Positions 34,878 through 46,500 of a DNA stretch of 64,000 bases are shown in pieces (position 1 is the first letter of the stretch; each line of letters begins with the position of its first letter). Location: contig NC_052350.1 of assembly GCF_009727055.1 (NCBI RefSeq), positions 14,699,182 to 14,763,181 of the forward strand, written 5' to 3'. The notes beneath the pieces are model-generated. The model saw nothing but the letters and a program-made list of their open reading frames with translations. It made no database searches and was not told where the DNA came from. The translations under genes and the position numbers were made by a program. Source of the DNA: Benincasa hispida. Taxonomy: Eukaryota; Streptophyta; Magnoliopsida; Cucurbitales; Cucurbitaceae.

Positions 34878-36738
34878 TGAATTGTTTGCTCTGACTGACC
34901 ATCCGTCTACAGATGAAAAGTTGTACTGAAATGTAGCTTAGTGCCTAGAGTTTTCTAAAGACTAGGCCAGAACATTGAAGTAAACCTCAGATCTCGATCT
35001 GACACTATCGTCACTGGAGCTCCAAAATGGCTCATTATTCTGTCAACATACAGCTTGGCCAACCTGTCTAGGGTAAAAGTGATATTCACTGGTAAGAACT
35101 TAGCTGTTTCAGTCAACCTATCAACAATTATCCAAATTTCATCTAACTTGATGGCGTCCTAGGTAAGCCAAATAGAAAATCCATCGTGATAGGCTCCAAC
35201 TTCCATTCTGGCACTGGGAGTGGATTAAGTAATCCTGCCAACCTCTGCCACTCTGGCTTTACCTACTGACAGATCAAACACTTGTCAATAAATTCTGCTA
35301 TTTCTTTTTTCATACCAGGCCACCAGAATGACTTCTTCAATATTCTATACATCTTTGTAGTGCCTGAATGCATAGCATAAGTTGAACTATATGTTTCTTC
35401 CAGAATGGCCTGCTTCAAAGCTCAACATTGGGTACACATATTCTGCCTTCTTTAAGTAAGACTCCATCTGCTCTTAACTCATAATCTGTTATCTAACCTT
35501 TACCTACCTCTTCAGCTATCCTTTGGAGATCAACATCTCCTAACTGCTCACATAGAATATCGTCAATTAAGGTGGGTCGTACCTGAAATGAAGCTAATAA
35601 AACTCCTCAAGAAAATACATGCCCAAAATAGCATCAAACTCAAGTAACTCTAATAGAATCAGATCAACCCATAAACTTTAATTCCAATGACTACCTCACA
35701 ATTCCTGTAATACTCATGCACTACTAAAACATCTCCAACAGCCGTAGAGATAAACAAATCCTCTGACATGCTTCCGATCATCCTATATATATGTAATGCA
35801 AACAAGTTAGATTTGAATGAATGCGTAGCACCAGGATCAAATAATACATAAGCAGACTTGTTACATAAAGTTACTCTAGCAGTTACAACATTTGTTTCCT
35901 GGTGACTCCTCTGTTTCCTGGTGAGTCACTGCATACACTCTACCCTGTTGCTGAGGTCATCCTGCTACCTCTTTTCGCTTTGCTCCACTGGAATCCTCAC
36001 CTCTGGCTCCAGTTGCTTTCGACTAATCTACCGTTTGAGAAGTTATTTTCTGTTCAATCTCAACCTCACGAACTAACTAAGGACATTCTTTCTTAAAATG
36101 CCTTGTCTGTCCACACTGAAAACTGACGTTCCTTCCATTGTAACATGCTTCTGAGTGATGCTTACCCTGATCTAACCTGAGAAACCCATCTCTCTAGCTT
36201 CTCTGACTGATCTAGGATAGCATTTCTCTTCAAAGGCTTTCCTGAACTCTGACTAGGTCATAGTCTCTAAACTATTCCTTCTGGCGTCTATAATCTTCCA
36301 CCATTTTTTAGCTCCATTCTATAACAGAAACACTGTTAATCCAACCTTATGTCGTTAGGACATCTCATCACGTTAAAGAACTTCTCAATCAAATCTAGCC
36401 AGACTTCAGCATCTGCTTGATCTGTGGCACCCTCAAACATCGTTGCACCTAAGGCTTTAAGCTTTTCGATGTTGTACTTCTTTTATGAGTCTACCTATAC
36501 GGACCCTAATTTTCCACCAACCTTGGGCGATCCTATCAAACACCCTGTCCACTAACTAAAGATCTGCTCCCACCTGTAGGGTATTCGACTCACTCTCTAA
36601 AGTCGTTTCCTAAACTACTGGATCTTTACCTTTTCTTCAACTTGAATCTGGATCCTCTTTAACCTCAAGATCTCTAGTGGTAGGGTCAGGGTCTCCATTT
36701 GTTGTCTGCTTACTCTGTCTGTCACTTCTTCTCGGCAT
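34878..36738 (-). pseudogene. Ty3/gypsy gag-protease-integrase with RT deleted
   Basis: Reading from ATG 36738 on the minus strand: MPRRSDRQSKQ, then gag with ALGATMFEGATDQADAEVW (near 36440), a zinc knuckle QCGQTRHFKKEC (about 36100), a retropepsin motif VLFDPGATHSF (about 35860) and LLELLEFDAILGM. The sequence then jumps near 35590 to the linker before integrase, so RT and RNase H are missing. Integrase shows YAMHSGTTKMYRILKKSFWW, PGMKKEIAEFIDKCLICQ, GLLNPLPVPEW and TDGQSEQTI at the left edge (34885-34915). Many stops are present. The order with integrase last is the gypsy arrangement. The copy is dead. Confidence 0.85.
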
Positions 36739-36807
36739 CTTCACCTAATTAGGAAGTACATATGTTAGGGACACACAATAGAGACCTAGACTAATGCATG
36801 AACTCTC
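36739..36807. other. Short gypsy leader between LTR and gag
   Basis: Only 69 bp separate the gag ATG from the inferred LTR end. I do not see a clear tRNA-complementary primer-binding site, so the LTR edge at 36808 (aligned by TTACA.CC...TTACCCTCTTAA with the solo LTR at 23025) is approximate. Confidence 0.45.
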
Positions 36808-39800
36808 TCTTACATCCAAAACTTTATTACCCTCTTAATTTATAAAAGAATATGACGGCAACAGTTACCAACCCTTTGTGGCACTTACTGCTTAACTGAC
36901 ATCCTTAACCTACCTGAAAACCCTGAAAATACATACTCAACATTCAATATGCTAATAGAACTTAAAACTGTTGGATTGATGAAGCAAGTAGCAGAAGTAA
37001 AATAGGAACATTAAACATTCTAATTCATTAATTTTGGCTTTAAACTAAGCATGCTCATAATCCAGAAATAGAGTTTCAACACTAACCTTTGAAGTACCTT
37101 TGATTCAAGATTTTCAGTTGCAATCTCCTTGATTTCTGCTCATAAACCACCACAAAGACTTCCCTACTATCCTCTTGGTACCTTGGATTGAGTTGTGGGA
37201 CTCAAAATAAGCTTGGATTAAGGGAATAAGGAGAGAAGGTTTCTGGTCTATCACAATGTGAAGAACACTTCTTCAGGACAAATTCTCAGCTTCAGCAACG
37301 ATTGCACTCTCTCTTTTCCACTCAAAATTCTAGCCTTATATTGCGTGAATTTCATGCAACTAACAGCCTTGCATGAACCATAACTCATGCTTGAATTATT
37401 GAGCTGAAGTGAAATGGAATTGTGTGTGAGCTGCTGAAAAATGAAAGTGGAAAAAACCATTTTGCCATTTCTAGTTTTCCTGTTTTAATTTGATTTCCCA
37501 AAATCAAATAACATTTCAATTAAAAACATGAGATTTTTTTAATTTTATAAAACTAATTCAATAATTAATTTTTTATAAAAAATAATAATTAATAATTTAA
37601 AACAAATTTAATAATCTTATAATTAATATAAATATTAAATTAATTTGTCACCAATTCCATTAACATGAATCTTTATTCATGAATTAATATTTAAACCATA
37701 TTAAAAATATAATTGATTCTCTAATTCCATTTAATTCCATAATAAACGTGTAATTATACCACATATAATTACTAATTCCCTTAGTTTTAATTTGAACGTT
37801 TCAAATTAACTTATCACGCTACTCTAAGGCTATACATTTTGTGAAACTAGTAGGGGACTGGTGGAGATCCGAGATTAATTGGCTAAACTTTTTACACGAA
37901 TTAACCCTCGTTCGTTACTATTGGGTCACTCTACTAAGCTCGTAGTTGCACTCCCCTCACTTTAGATATATATTGTATCCACTCGATATAACAATGATTT
38001 GTAAGTTAACCCTCACAAGTTGTTCATAAATAACGGCTGGTCAAAAGGTTGTTTTACCCCGAGATTATCTCTTGTTCCTTAAGTCCCGTTGATCCTGTAA
38101 TGAACAATTGGTTGTGATCCGATCATCAAATCGAGACCCTCTCGAGCCAATGAGAGGGTGGGCCTTTTGTTCAAGACCCGGAGTCAGTACTTAAGGAACA
38201 ACCTTCATAGTATCCCTGAAAGCGGGTAGGAGTAAATTCCATTTTGCACCATATGTCCCCAGCTATCTACCCAGTTTTACCCCTGAATGGGAGGCTTATT
38301 GAGCCGATGTTGTTCAGCCAACCCTCACCTATGCAAATCTAAAGATAATCCCGAACAAACAAGAGTTCATAGTTAGCTCAGGATTTAGGTTAAGTTACCT
38401 AGGTCATCATTGTGAAATAGTCAGTTTTAAACAGTAAACAGCGTTATAAAGTAAAAGTGGCTTATTTCGTGGTCCGATCTTGTGCAAACTCATTACACAA
38501 GACGCCCCCACTCCTCATGTCATGACATGTACGAATCAGGATCACTTCGTTTGTAGCACTTTACAACTTCTTGTAACACCTACAGAGTAGGCTGCATCCA
38601 ATAGTGTTACCAGAATAAAGTACCCAACCTTATTCATATACTATAGATCATTTTGACTATTTACTCAAACTTGATCCACTTTTATATCTCCACATAAAGT
38701 TCAAGTACTCATGTAGCAGTCATTGATCTTTTAGTTTATTGGATTTATTTCTAAAACGAAGTAAGCAGTTCATATATTCAATAATAACTCATTGATTTTT
38801 CAGAATAAGTTTATTGTTTTACAAACCACGAGTTTTAGGACATAAAACCCAACAAAAACAATTTGAGCAACACCAGGGTTCAACATACAACATATTTATT
38901 TAAACCATATATATAGAAACAGAGTTCAATGGATCCCAACACTTATCCCTAGTCCCTAACATGAACAACACGCATGCATAGACATTTACAAGTAAACATC
39001 TAAAACTTCTCTTTAAACTGTGAGCTTGACTGCAAAGCAGCAGTGCAGCTAACTTCTAGGGAGATGACCACTACTTGGGGAGGAGGAAAACATTTAAAAA
39101 AAAAAAAAAAAAAAAGTGAGCTACTAGTCTAGTGAGTGACTAATAAAACATAAACATCATGCTTTAAACTGAAAATTGTCAAGCAAACTCATACTTAAAA
39201 CTTTAAAACATAAAGTTGCTAGAAAACATTAAACATTTGTATCCTTAGTTGAGAGAGAACCTTTTTGCTCAATCCCTCAACGTCAATCCTTAGTTGGTGT
39301 GGAGTGATCTCAACACTACCAACATCAGCTCTATCTACATGCACGTGGTAATAACTAAGTACCATCATACCTTAGGTACTGCTACTAGATACCTTCTCAT
39401 AGTCCTTCGATATCAGCTCAACAGATACATCATAAAAATTTGATCACTGAAGCTTATATACTTGGAAACATAATAATATGAAACTTGAGCTTAAAATCTT
39501 TATCATATAAACATAAACTTCAAACATATGCTTGTGACCATAAAGCATATAAAACTTTAAACATGCTTCCATAAACTTTCTTTTAAACTAGCATGCGTTA
39601 GTAACTCTTTAAAACTTAGTTTTCTTAAAAACTATCTTAAACATTCTTTTAAAATAAGCAAGCGAGTCTAAACTTTTAAATAAAACATGTGCTACTAAAA
39701 CATTTAGAAAACTCTTAGTTTTGCACTCACAACCTTAGGCATTCCTCTTAGGGTTGATAAGCTTTTCCTATTGGTGTTAACCCTTTGGACATGAATAACA

Positions 39801-41280
39801 TATTTAGCCAATGTCATTGGTCTCCTTGTGAGACTATCTCTCATAAAGAAGCTTAACATTTAACTTAGAATATCACATTTCAACTCAACGCATACCTCCC
39901 TTATGTGTTCAAACACTTAGCTTTTTCTTGAGTTATGATTCTAGGCTATGTGGCCACAAGACCAACTATGCGCCTATTGCATGCCTCATGCACTCATCTA
40001 GTTGCACGCCAAAGCATGCTCCTTGCAGCCCTTGCGCTCAATGCCTTGCACTTAGCGCCTTGTGCGCACACTCATGCCTCATCTCACTCACAGCTGAGTG
40101 CCCTCACCTGCGAGATGCCTTGCATTAACCAGCCCTCATGTACCCGCTCACCAGTGCCTCTGCCTGGCTATTCAAGTTGCTTGCTTGTTCATCCTAAGCA
40201 GCTACCTGCATATTCAAACCAAAATTTCAGATACAATTTTGAGCTGGAATAACTTATTTTCTAGAACCTATCTTGGAAAGTTTTCTTCTACAAACTTTTT
40301 TATAAATGTTTTAAATGCTTACCTTAAAATTTGAGCTTCAAATTTTTCTTGGTCTATCTGAAAACCTCCAATCTTCACCTCTGGCTCAGATTCACACAAG
40401 AACCTGACCTTCTTGAAGATTTTCTCATATTTCAACTTGAATCCTTAGGAGATTTTTTCCGGAAGCCCTGGAGCTTTAACTACCTCTTTAAGATTTAAAT
40501 GGATCTAGAATCACCTCTTTTGCATGAGTAAACTGCTCAAACCGAGCTCCTGAACTGAAACCTTCCCTTTTATACTAGCCTTGCATGCCCTCCTTTTAAT
40601 CTTAGGCTGCCGACTCACCTACTAAGTGGGATTAGCACCTCTGATCATGACAGTTGGTCAAAATAATCGGTGGTTAAGCTAATAAACCCCTTTAAACCAA
40701 TGCATGACTCATCAAAATCCTTACCATCGCAAGGCACACTCGACGCTCACCCTTTTGGAAAACACATGCCTCGGCGCCCCTTGCCTTGTCCATTACCTTG
40801 CCTTTGGTCACTGCATGGCTTCTCTTGCATGTAGCCTCACATAGCCAATGCACACTATAATCCCATCACCTAAGGGCCTTGTTGTGCCGCGCGCATCCTT
40901 GCCCATCTAACCTCACATGGGCTTGGTTGGTGCATTGTTCATGCTCAACACATGGCACCACTTTAACCAACACTTAGCCTTATGGCCAATGCCTTCATGT
41001 GTTCATTCTAACCTCCACAAATCATGGCTGCCACACCTAAGCATCACCCTTCACACATCAAGGTCTTCAACACTAAGCTTCCATACTTAGCCAAAATTTT
41101 CATTACTAAATGTTTATATACCTTACTACCTAAGAGCTTCCTTCTCAACACTTAGAAGATTTTCTTCTTCTTAATCATCCTCAAGCTTTTCCCTATAAAC
41201 ATAATATTAACTTATACTTAATCTTAATTAACATATTAATTATCATACTTAAGTAGGAAAAATAGGGTTCGGGGTTTACA
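36808..41280 (-). repeat. Ty3/gypsy LTR split by a copia solo LTR
   Basis: Related end to end to the solo LTR at 23025-25943: shared words include ACAGTTACCAACCC, a GCAGCAGTGCAG-type stretch, GTGAGTGACTAA and the end TAGGAAAAATAGGG with GGGGTTTACA at 41280. Removing the nested element and its extra 5 bp leaves about 2.6 kb. It contains a 20-nt poly-A at 39096-39115. Open frames at 39928-40334 are LTR sequence. The opposite LTR of this element was not found; the left side is cut by copia LTR sequence. Confidence 0.8.
36969..38854 (-). mobile_element. Ty1/copia solo LTR (TSD AAAAC)
   Basis: 1886 bp read on the minus strand from TGTTGGGTTTTATGTCC (38854) to CATCAATCCAACA (36969). AAAAC is directly repeated at 36964-36968 and 38855-38859. 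The interior keeps the copia-LTR landmarks of this region in diverged form (TTTGAACGTTTCAAATTAAC, CTCCTTAAGT-like words). No internal domain is present. It sits inside the gypsy LTR, so it is the younger of the two insertions. Confidence 0.9.
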
Positions 41281-41479
41281 ATAGTTCTATTATTAGTTCA
41301 ACACTTTCCTCCTTCTTCTCCTCCTCTATTTATAGTTTTGTTGTTAGTTCAAAAATATAAATTTGAATGATAATGATAGACAATGGAAAACCAAATTATA
41401 GATCAAGCGATAGTTTTTTATAGTTTTATTGCTAGTTCCAAAATAGTAATTAGAATGATAATCATAGACAATAAAAGAC
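41281..41479. other. Spacer at the right edge of the retrotransposon block
   Basis: It begins directly after the gypsy LTR end. CTCCTTCTTCTCCTCCTC and repeated TATAGTTTTGTTGTTAGTTC words are present. No gene. Confidence 0.5.
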
Positions 41480-42335
41480 CAAGTGAAAGACCAAGTGAAA
41501 GAACACTATCATCATCTATCACAGATAGACACTGATAGTTGTCTGTCACTGTCTATTTGTGATAGACAATGATAGTTTTCTATTATTGTCTATCAGTGAT
41601 AAATAATGATAGATTACTATCGATGGTCTATCAATAGATAATGATTTTGTTCATAATTTTGTTGTCATCAACTATACACTAGAAGTCACTATGAAATATT
41701 TAAAAAAAAATTACTTTTAGATAGTTGTGATAGACATTGTTATCACTATCTATCACAGATAGACATTGATAGTAGTCTATCACTATTTATCAATGACAAA
41801 TAGTGATAGGCTGCTATCAATTGTCTATCAATAGATAATCATTTTTTTGTTGCTAGTTGTTGGTAATTTTTTTTCTATTTAGATAGTTTAGGATACATAA
41901 ACTAGACATTGTTATCAAAAAAATTTGTTGCTTTTAGATAGTTGTCATAGACATTGTTATCAACGTCTATCAGTGATAGAAACTGATACAAGTTTATCAT
42001 TAACGAAGATAGAAGTCTATCAGTGTTTATCAGTGATAGAAACTAATAGAAGTTTATCATTAATAGAGACTGATAGAAGTCTATTAGTGTCGATCACTGA
42101 TAAAACTGATAGAAGTCTATCATTGATACTATCAGTAATAGAAACTGATACAAATCTATCATTGGTAGAGTTTAATAGAAGTTTATCAGTGTCTAGTAGT
42201 GATAGAAATTAATAGAAGTTTATCATTGATAGAGGTTGATAGAAGTCTATTAGTGTCTATCAATGATAGAAACTGATTGAAGTCTATCATTGATAAAGGT
42301 TGATAGAAGTCTATCAGTGTCTATATATTTATATA
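41480..42335. repeat. CTATCA/TGATAG palindromic array
   Basis: Dozens of alternating TCTATCA and TGATAGA words, many forming the palindrome CTATCA(G/C)TGATAG. From about 41975 to 42330 a higher-order unit near 64 bp (GATAGAAACTGATAGAAGTC, TATCATTGATAGAG, GTTGATAGAAGTCTATCAGT) repeats about five times. The frame at 41925-42212 is the array translated. Smaller blocks of the same words occur near 3647, 49130 and 54330. Confidence 0.85.
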
Positions 42336-43506
42336 GTACATGAAAGATTGTCAAAGTTCTCAAAGGCTTTGAACCAGAGTGATTTGTCAGTGATTTCCAT
42401 TCCAACCAATAGATGTAAAAGTCTTACTACAATATCCACTACTACCAATCGCAATGACAATGTGTTTTTTTCAATTACATAAGCCAAAGTTTGTTCATGA
42501 TGATATATGGACTGAAAATTTATTGCAAGGGGTGTAAGTGGATGAAATTGAAAGTTTATTAAAACTAAAACAAATTAAATGGTAAGTTTAAAGATAAAAA
42601 AGAGAACGTTGAGAACCTGTAAATTAAAAATATAAAATGGGTTGTTTCCCATATCTAAAATCTTGCGTTAGGGAAGGAAATAAAATGGGATGGAATTTGT
42701 ATGACTAATTTATTATTATTTGTAAAATATAATGTTGCCAAATGTTGTAGACGTGTCAGAATCAGATCGACACTTTGACACATAACTCCTCAACTGACTT
42801 CATTCACTTCACTTTCATTCTTTCCTCTTCATTCACATTTCACGTTTCACATCCCCAATCAATAAACCAAATAGAAATTCATAATCAAAGGCAAAAACCC
42901 AACTATTAAACAAGAAGAAGAAAGGAGACGATTGACGAAGAACAAGAGGAATACGCCGATGGACGAAGAACAAGAAGAACTACTCCACCGTTGATCAACC
43001 TCAATTCAATCGAAGAAGAAAAAAGAAGCAACCAATCGACAAAGAAGAAGAAGAAAGAGATGAATGACGAAGAAGAAGAAGAAGAAGAAGAAGAAGTCGC
43101 ACACGGGGATGAAGAAATCGGCGATAGAAACGTGAGAAAATAGGGGTACTTTGGGTATTTTATAAAACTTTTAAAGATTCACGTGTGTTGAATTTTTTTA
43201 TTATTATTATTTTTATAAATAATTTGACATTTTTTCTACCTGTAAAGGTTTCATTTTTGTAATTGCAGCACTGCTTCCTCCGAGTGTATTTTTGGATGCC
43301 TAGAACTTGAGATGAACTCTATGTGCAACAAATCGATTTTTTAACAATTCTACAATAAAAAGGTTACTCCCATTTAGATTTCAAGAATCCTCTTTTTGTT
43401 TAGAAACCCATGGTGAGCCTTAGTACATGTAACCTTCTACAACAACACATATAGGAACTTATAAAAAAGATTTAAAATATATACTTTTTTTAAAAGAAAA
43501 TCAGTA
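42336..43506. other. Intergenic DNA with purine-rich GAA tract
   Basis: No intact gene. A (GAA)n microsatellite lies at 43068-43097 within a wider GAAGAA-rich zone (42915-43110). The tail at 43195-43240 (TATTTTTATAAATAATTTGACATTTTTTCTA) is like the one following the poly-T at 3728, suggesting another copy of that repeat family. Confidence 0.55.
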
Positions 43507-43711
43507 CATTTGTTGTTGGGTGACATGTCAGATTGGATGGTGTTTACTAAATTCGTCAAAAGCTATGAAGTGTCTTGTCAATAATACTTGTTTTATTTGG
43601 TACAATCCAAAGTTTGGAAGGATCAAGATGATGAAACAATTTGAGCAACACCAATTTTATAGTTTTTATAGTGTAGATTCCTTCCATTTTGCTTCACTCC
43701 AAAAGATATGA
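43507..43711 (+). pseudogene. F-box/FBA gene, extreme 3' fragment
   Basis: The plus strand encodes the C-terminal tail found in the two minus-strand F-box copies: DMSDWMV, then in a shifted frame SSKAMKCL, WYNPKFGRIKMMKQFEQH and SVDSFHFASLQKI with a stop near 43711. In the 5967-7104 copy the matching tail is YNPNIGSVKMMKGFEQG and VDSFSFGSLQKI. Only about 60 residues remain and a frameshift splits them, so this is a relic. It is in opposite orientation to the other copies and on the far side of the retrotransposon block. Confidence 0.75.
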
Positions 43712-44963
43712 AGTGGAGAATAATTATTTATTTTAGAATTGATATATTTTATCTTTTTGCTTATACATTTGTGTTCTTTTCATAAATATTGAAATTGTGT
43801 TTATATGCTTTAAAAGTTGCACTAGCGTTGATTAAAACTCAATACTATTATTTTTTTTTTCTAGATTTTTTTTTTTTTAAACAATATGTAGGGTAAAAAA
43901 TTTGAATTGCATACTTCAATTGGTAAAACAAATTTATGTTAGTTGAGTCGTGTTCCTATCGACTTTTATTTAGAATTGTTATTAAAAAAAAAGTTTTGAG
44001 AAATCAATTTCATGAATCACTTCATATAAATCAACCTAAATAAATAACTTACTATCTTAAACCTTTTTTCAAAGAACATGTCGAATTTTTAAAATCAATT
44101 GGTATACTTCCATTAATTTTCTTCAAAAGTATAAATGTCTAAATGTGTTTAATTAATTTTATTTTAATTTCAAGTTTACTATTTTTCAAATAGCAAATTT
44201 AGAGGTTTCATATGAAAAAATAACAAAAAAAAAAATTTCAAAATTTCGAAAATGGCAAAATTGAAATGATAAATGGTCAAAATTGCCCTTACAAATAAAT
44301 ACTTAACGTTCATAAGTTGAAGCAAAAAACTTCAAATACGTTTTACAATGGTAACCAATGTAGTCTATCAAAAGTCCAATCAACATCTATATGATATGAT
44401 TACTACAATTCTCTCAGCATTCATAGAGAAATAAAACAATTAATTAAAACCAAAATCAACAACTCAAAATTTAAAAAAAATAATAATAAATAAAACTAGG
44501 GATTTGAAAAACTTCTCATATTCTTATGGTTTTCCACTCTAAAAGAAATTAGACATTTGAGAATTTCTTTACACGACCACGCCTCTTCCTTCGGTTTTTC
44601 TTTTCGACAAGCGATCACAATACACAATGTCACAGAGAATAAAAAACAATTGAAGGAAAGAAAAATCATATATTGGAGTTGTATGCCTATCGATTACAGG
44701 TTCATGAACGAACAAAAAAAGTGAGAAAATGAAAATAACACATCTTAACCTACTGGTGGTATGGTATGCTGCTACGATAATGGTAGAACAATAAAAATAT
44801 GAAAAGAGAAAGAAGTTGTAGCCCGTAGGACTCTTCTTTTTATTTTTTTTCCTTTCTTTTATTCATTTTTTTTTCATTGATTTGAATTATATTAAAATTG
44901 AATTCTAAAACGAAATCTAGACCTTTCAAACTCTATGGAAATTTATTAGGTTCTTCAGAAATG

Positions 44964-44998
<35 letters not shown>

Positions 44999-45859
44999 AT
45001 ATAAAATTCAAAGTAAGGTTGACTCTTATACTTTTCCTCTTAAATTTAAAATTTGCGAATTTCAAATTTTTTTTATCAACTTAAAATAAAATTCTCAAAT
45101 CTCGTAAAATAAATTTAAATGGATTATCTTCTCAATTATATTACTTTTAACACTAAAATACAAAATTAAAAAGGAAACAAATCCAAATAATTTTGAGATA
45201 GTTTAATTTAAATTCACACGATCTCGGAATATTACAGTTACAGTTTAAATAGTAATAATATAAAATAAAAAATTGTATGAAATAAAAAAATAGTTACCTA
45301 AGAATACAAATCTCTAAATATATAAAAAAAATTGAAAAATAATTAGATAAAACTTAATCAATTTGAAAAAAGAAAACAATAAAAAACTAAATTTGATAAT
45401 AAAATGTATAAATAAATTAAAAATGAATAAGATAAAACCAAATTTGATTAAAAAAAATCTATAAAAAATCTAACATGAATAAGATAAACTTAAATCTAAT
45501 GACAAAAGATAAATTTGGATAGACAATCATGGAGAAAAATCAGGAAGATCAAAATTTGTTATAAATAACGATAAAAAAATTATGGTTAAAATCTCATAAG
45601 TTATACATTACAATTACGATGTATGTGTAAATGTAAAATAAATTAAATCCATAGCTTCATATTACTATTACATATGTATAACTATATGTTAGTTAATTGT
45701 GAAATTTTATATAAACATAAATATAATAGTATGATAAGTGCTTAAAATTGATCAAAAAAAATTTTGAAGAATATTTTAACCATTTGGAAAAAATAATATC
45801 ACTTCGTAAAAAAATTGGTCATTCAAGGATATGAGAAATATATAGCTATTTTATTTAAG

Positions 45860-45912
<53 letters not shown>

Positions 45913-46500
45913 TAAAATTCGTTAAAATAATAACAAAAATAGTATATAAAAAAATTTAATCCTTCAAGAATATGAGAAATATACAGTTAATTTATTAAGA
46001 ATATATGTAAAACATTATGAAAAACAATTCAATGATTTAAATAAAATTGAATATGTAAAAAGTAACTAAAAACCATTCAAAGATTTGGATAAAATTTGAA
46101 ATTTGATTAGATAAAATAAAATTTAATAATATATGGATATTTAAAATATTAATTTGGTAGAAAAATCTAGATATTTAATACAGGTGAGATTAACTCAAAA
46201 AGTGGTTAAACAAAATCTAAATTAATAATAAAATATGGAGATTATGTTAACTACATAAACAAAATAGGGAGTCGTTCTTGAGGAAAATCAGCAATTACTC
46301 TGTGTACATAACTCGATCTTGTGTTTTATTCTACAATTACATTGTATTTGTAGTTTCATCAATAATAACTATGAACCAGACAAGGGCAAATCAGGAATTT
46401 AGAAATTTGTGGTCATGTGCATGTCACGTGAATTACCATAAATCTTATCTTGGGTGATTTTGCCATTTTTCAAAACAAAACCTTAAATTTTGTCATACGC
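43712..46500. other. AT-rich intergenic DNA
   Basis: No gene recognised. (TA)n microsatellites are at 44964-45004 and 45864-45908. The stretch 45040-46250 is extremely A-rich on the plus strand with AATAAAAT and AAATTTGATAA words repeated loosely. No inverted ends were identified. Confidence 0.55.

Noticed and set aside
39928..40334. Overlapping plus-strand open frames
   Set aside because: Within the gypsy LTR; no conserved domain and a composition driven by CATGC repeats.
41480..42335. CRISPR-like alternation of repeats and spacers
   Set aside because: The units are degenerate short palindromes without unique spacers, and the DNA is from a plant nucleus.
42915..43110. Possible acidic Glu/Lys-rich coding exon
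   Set aside because: GAA microsatellite with early stops in every frame; no flanking exons seen.
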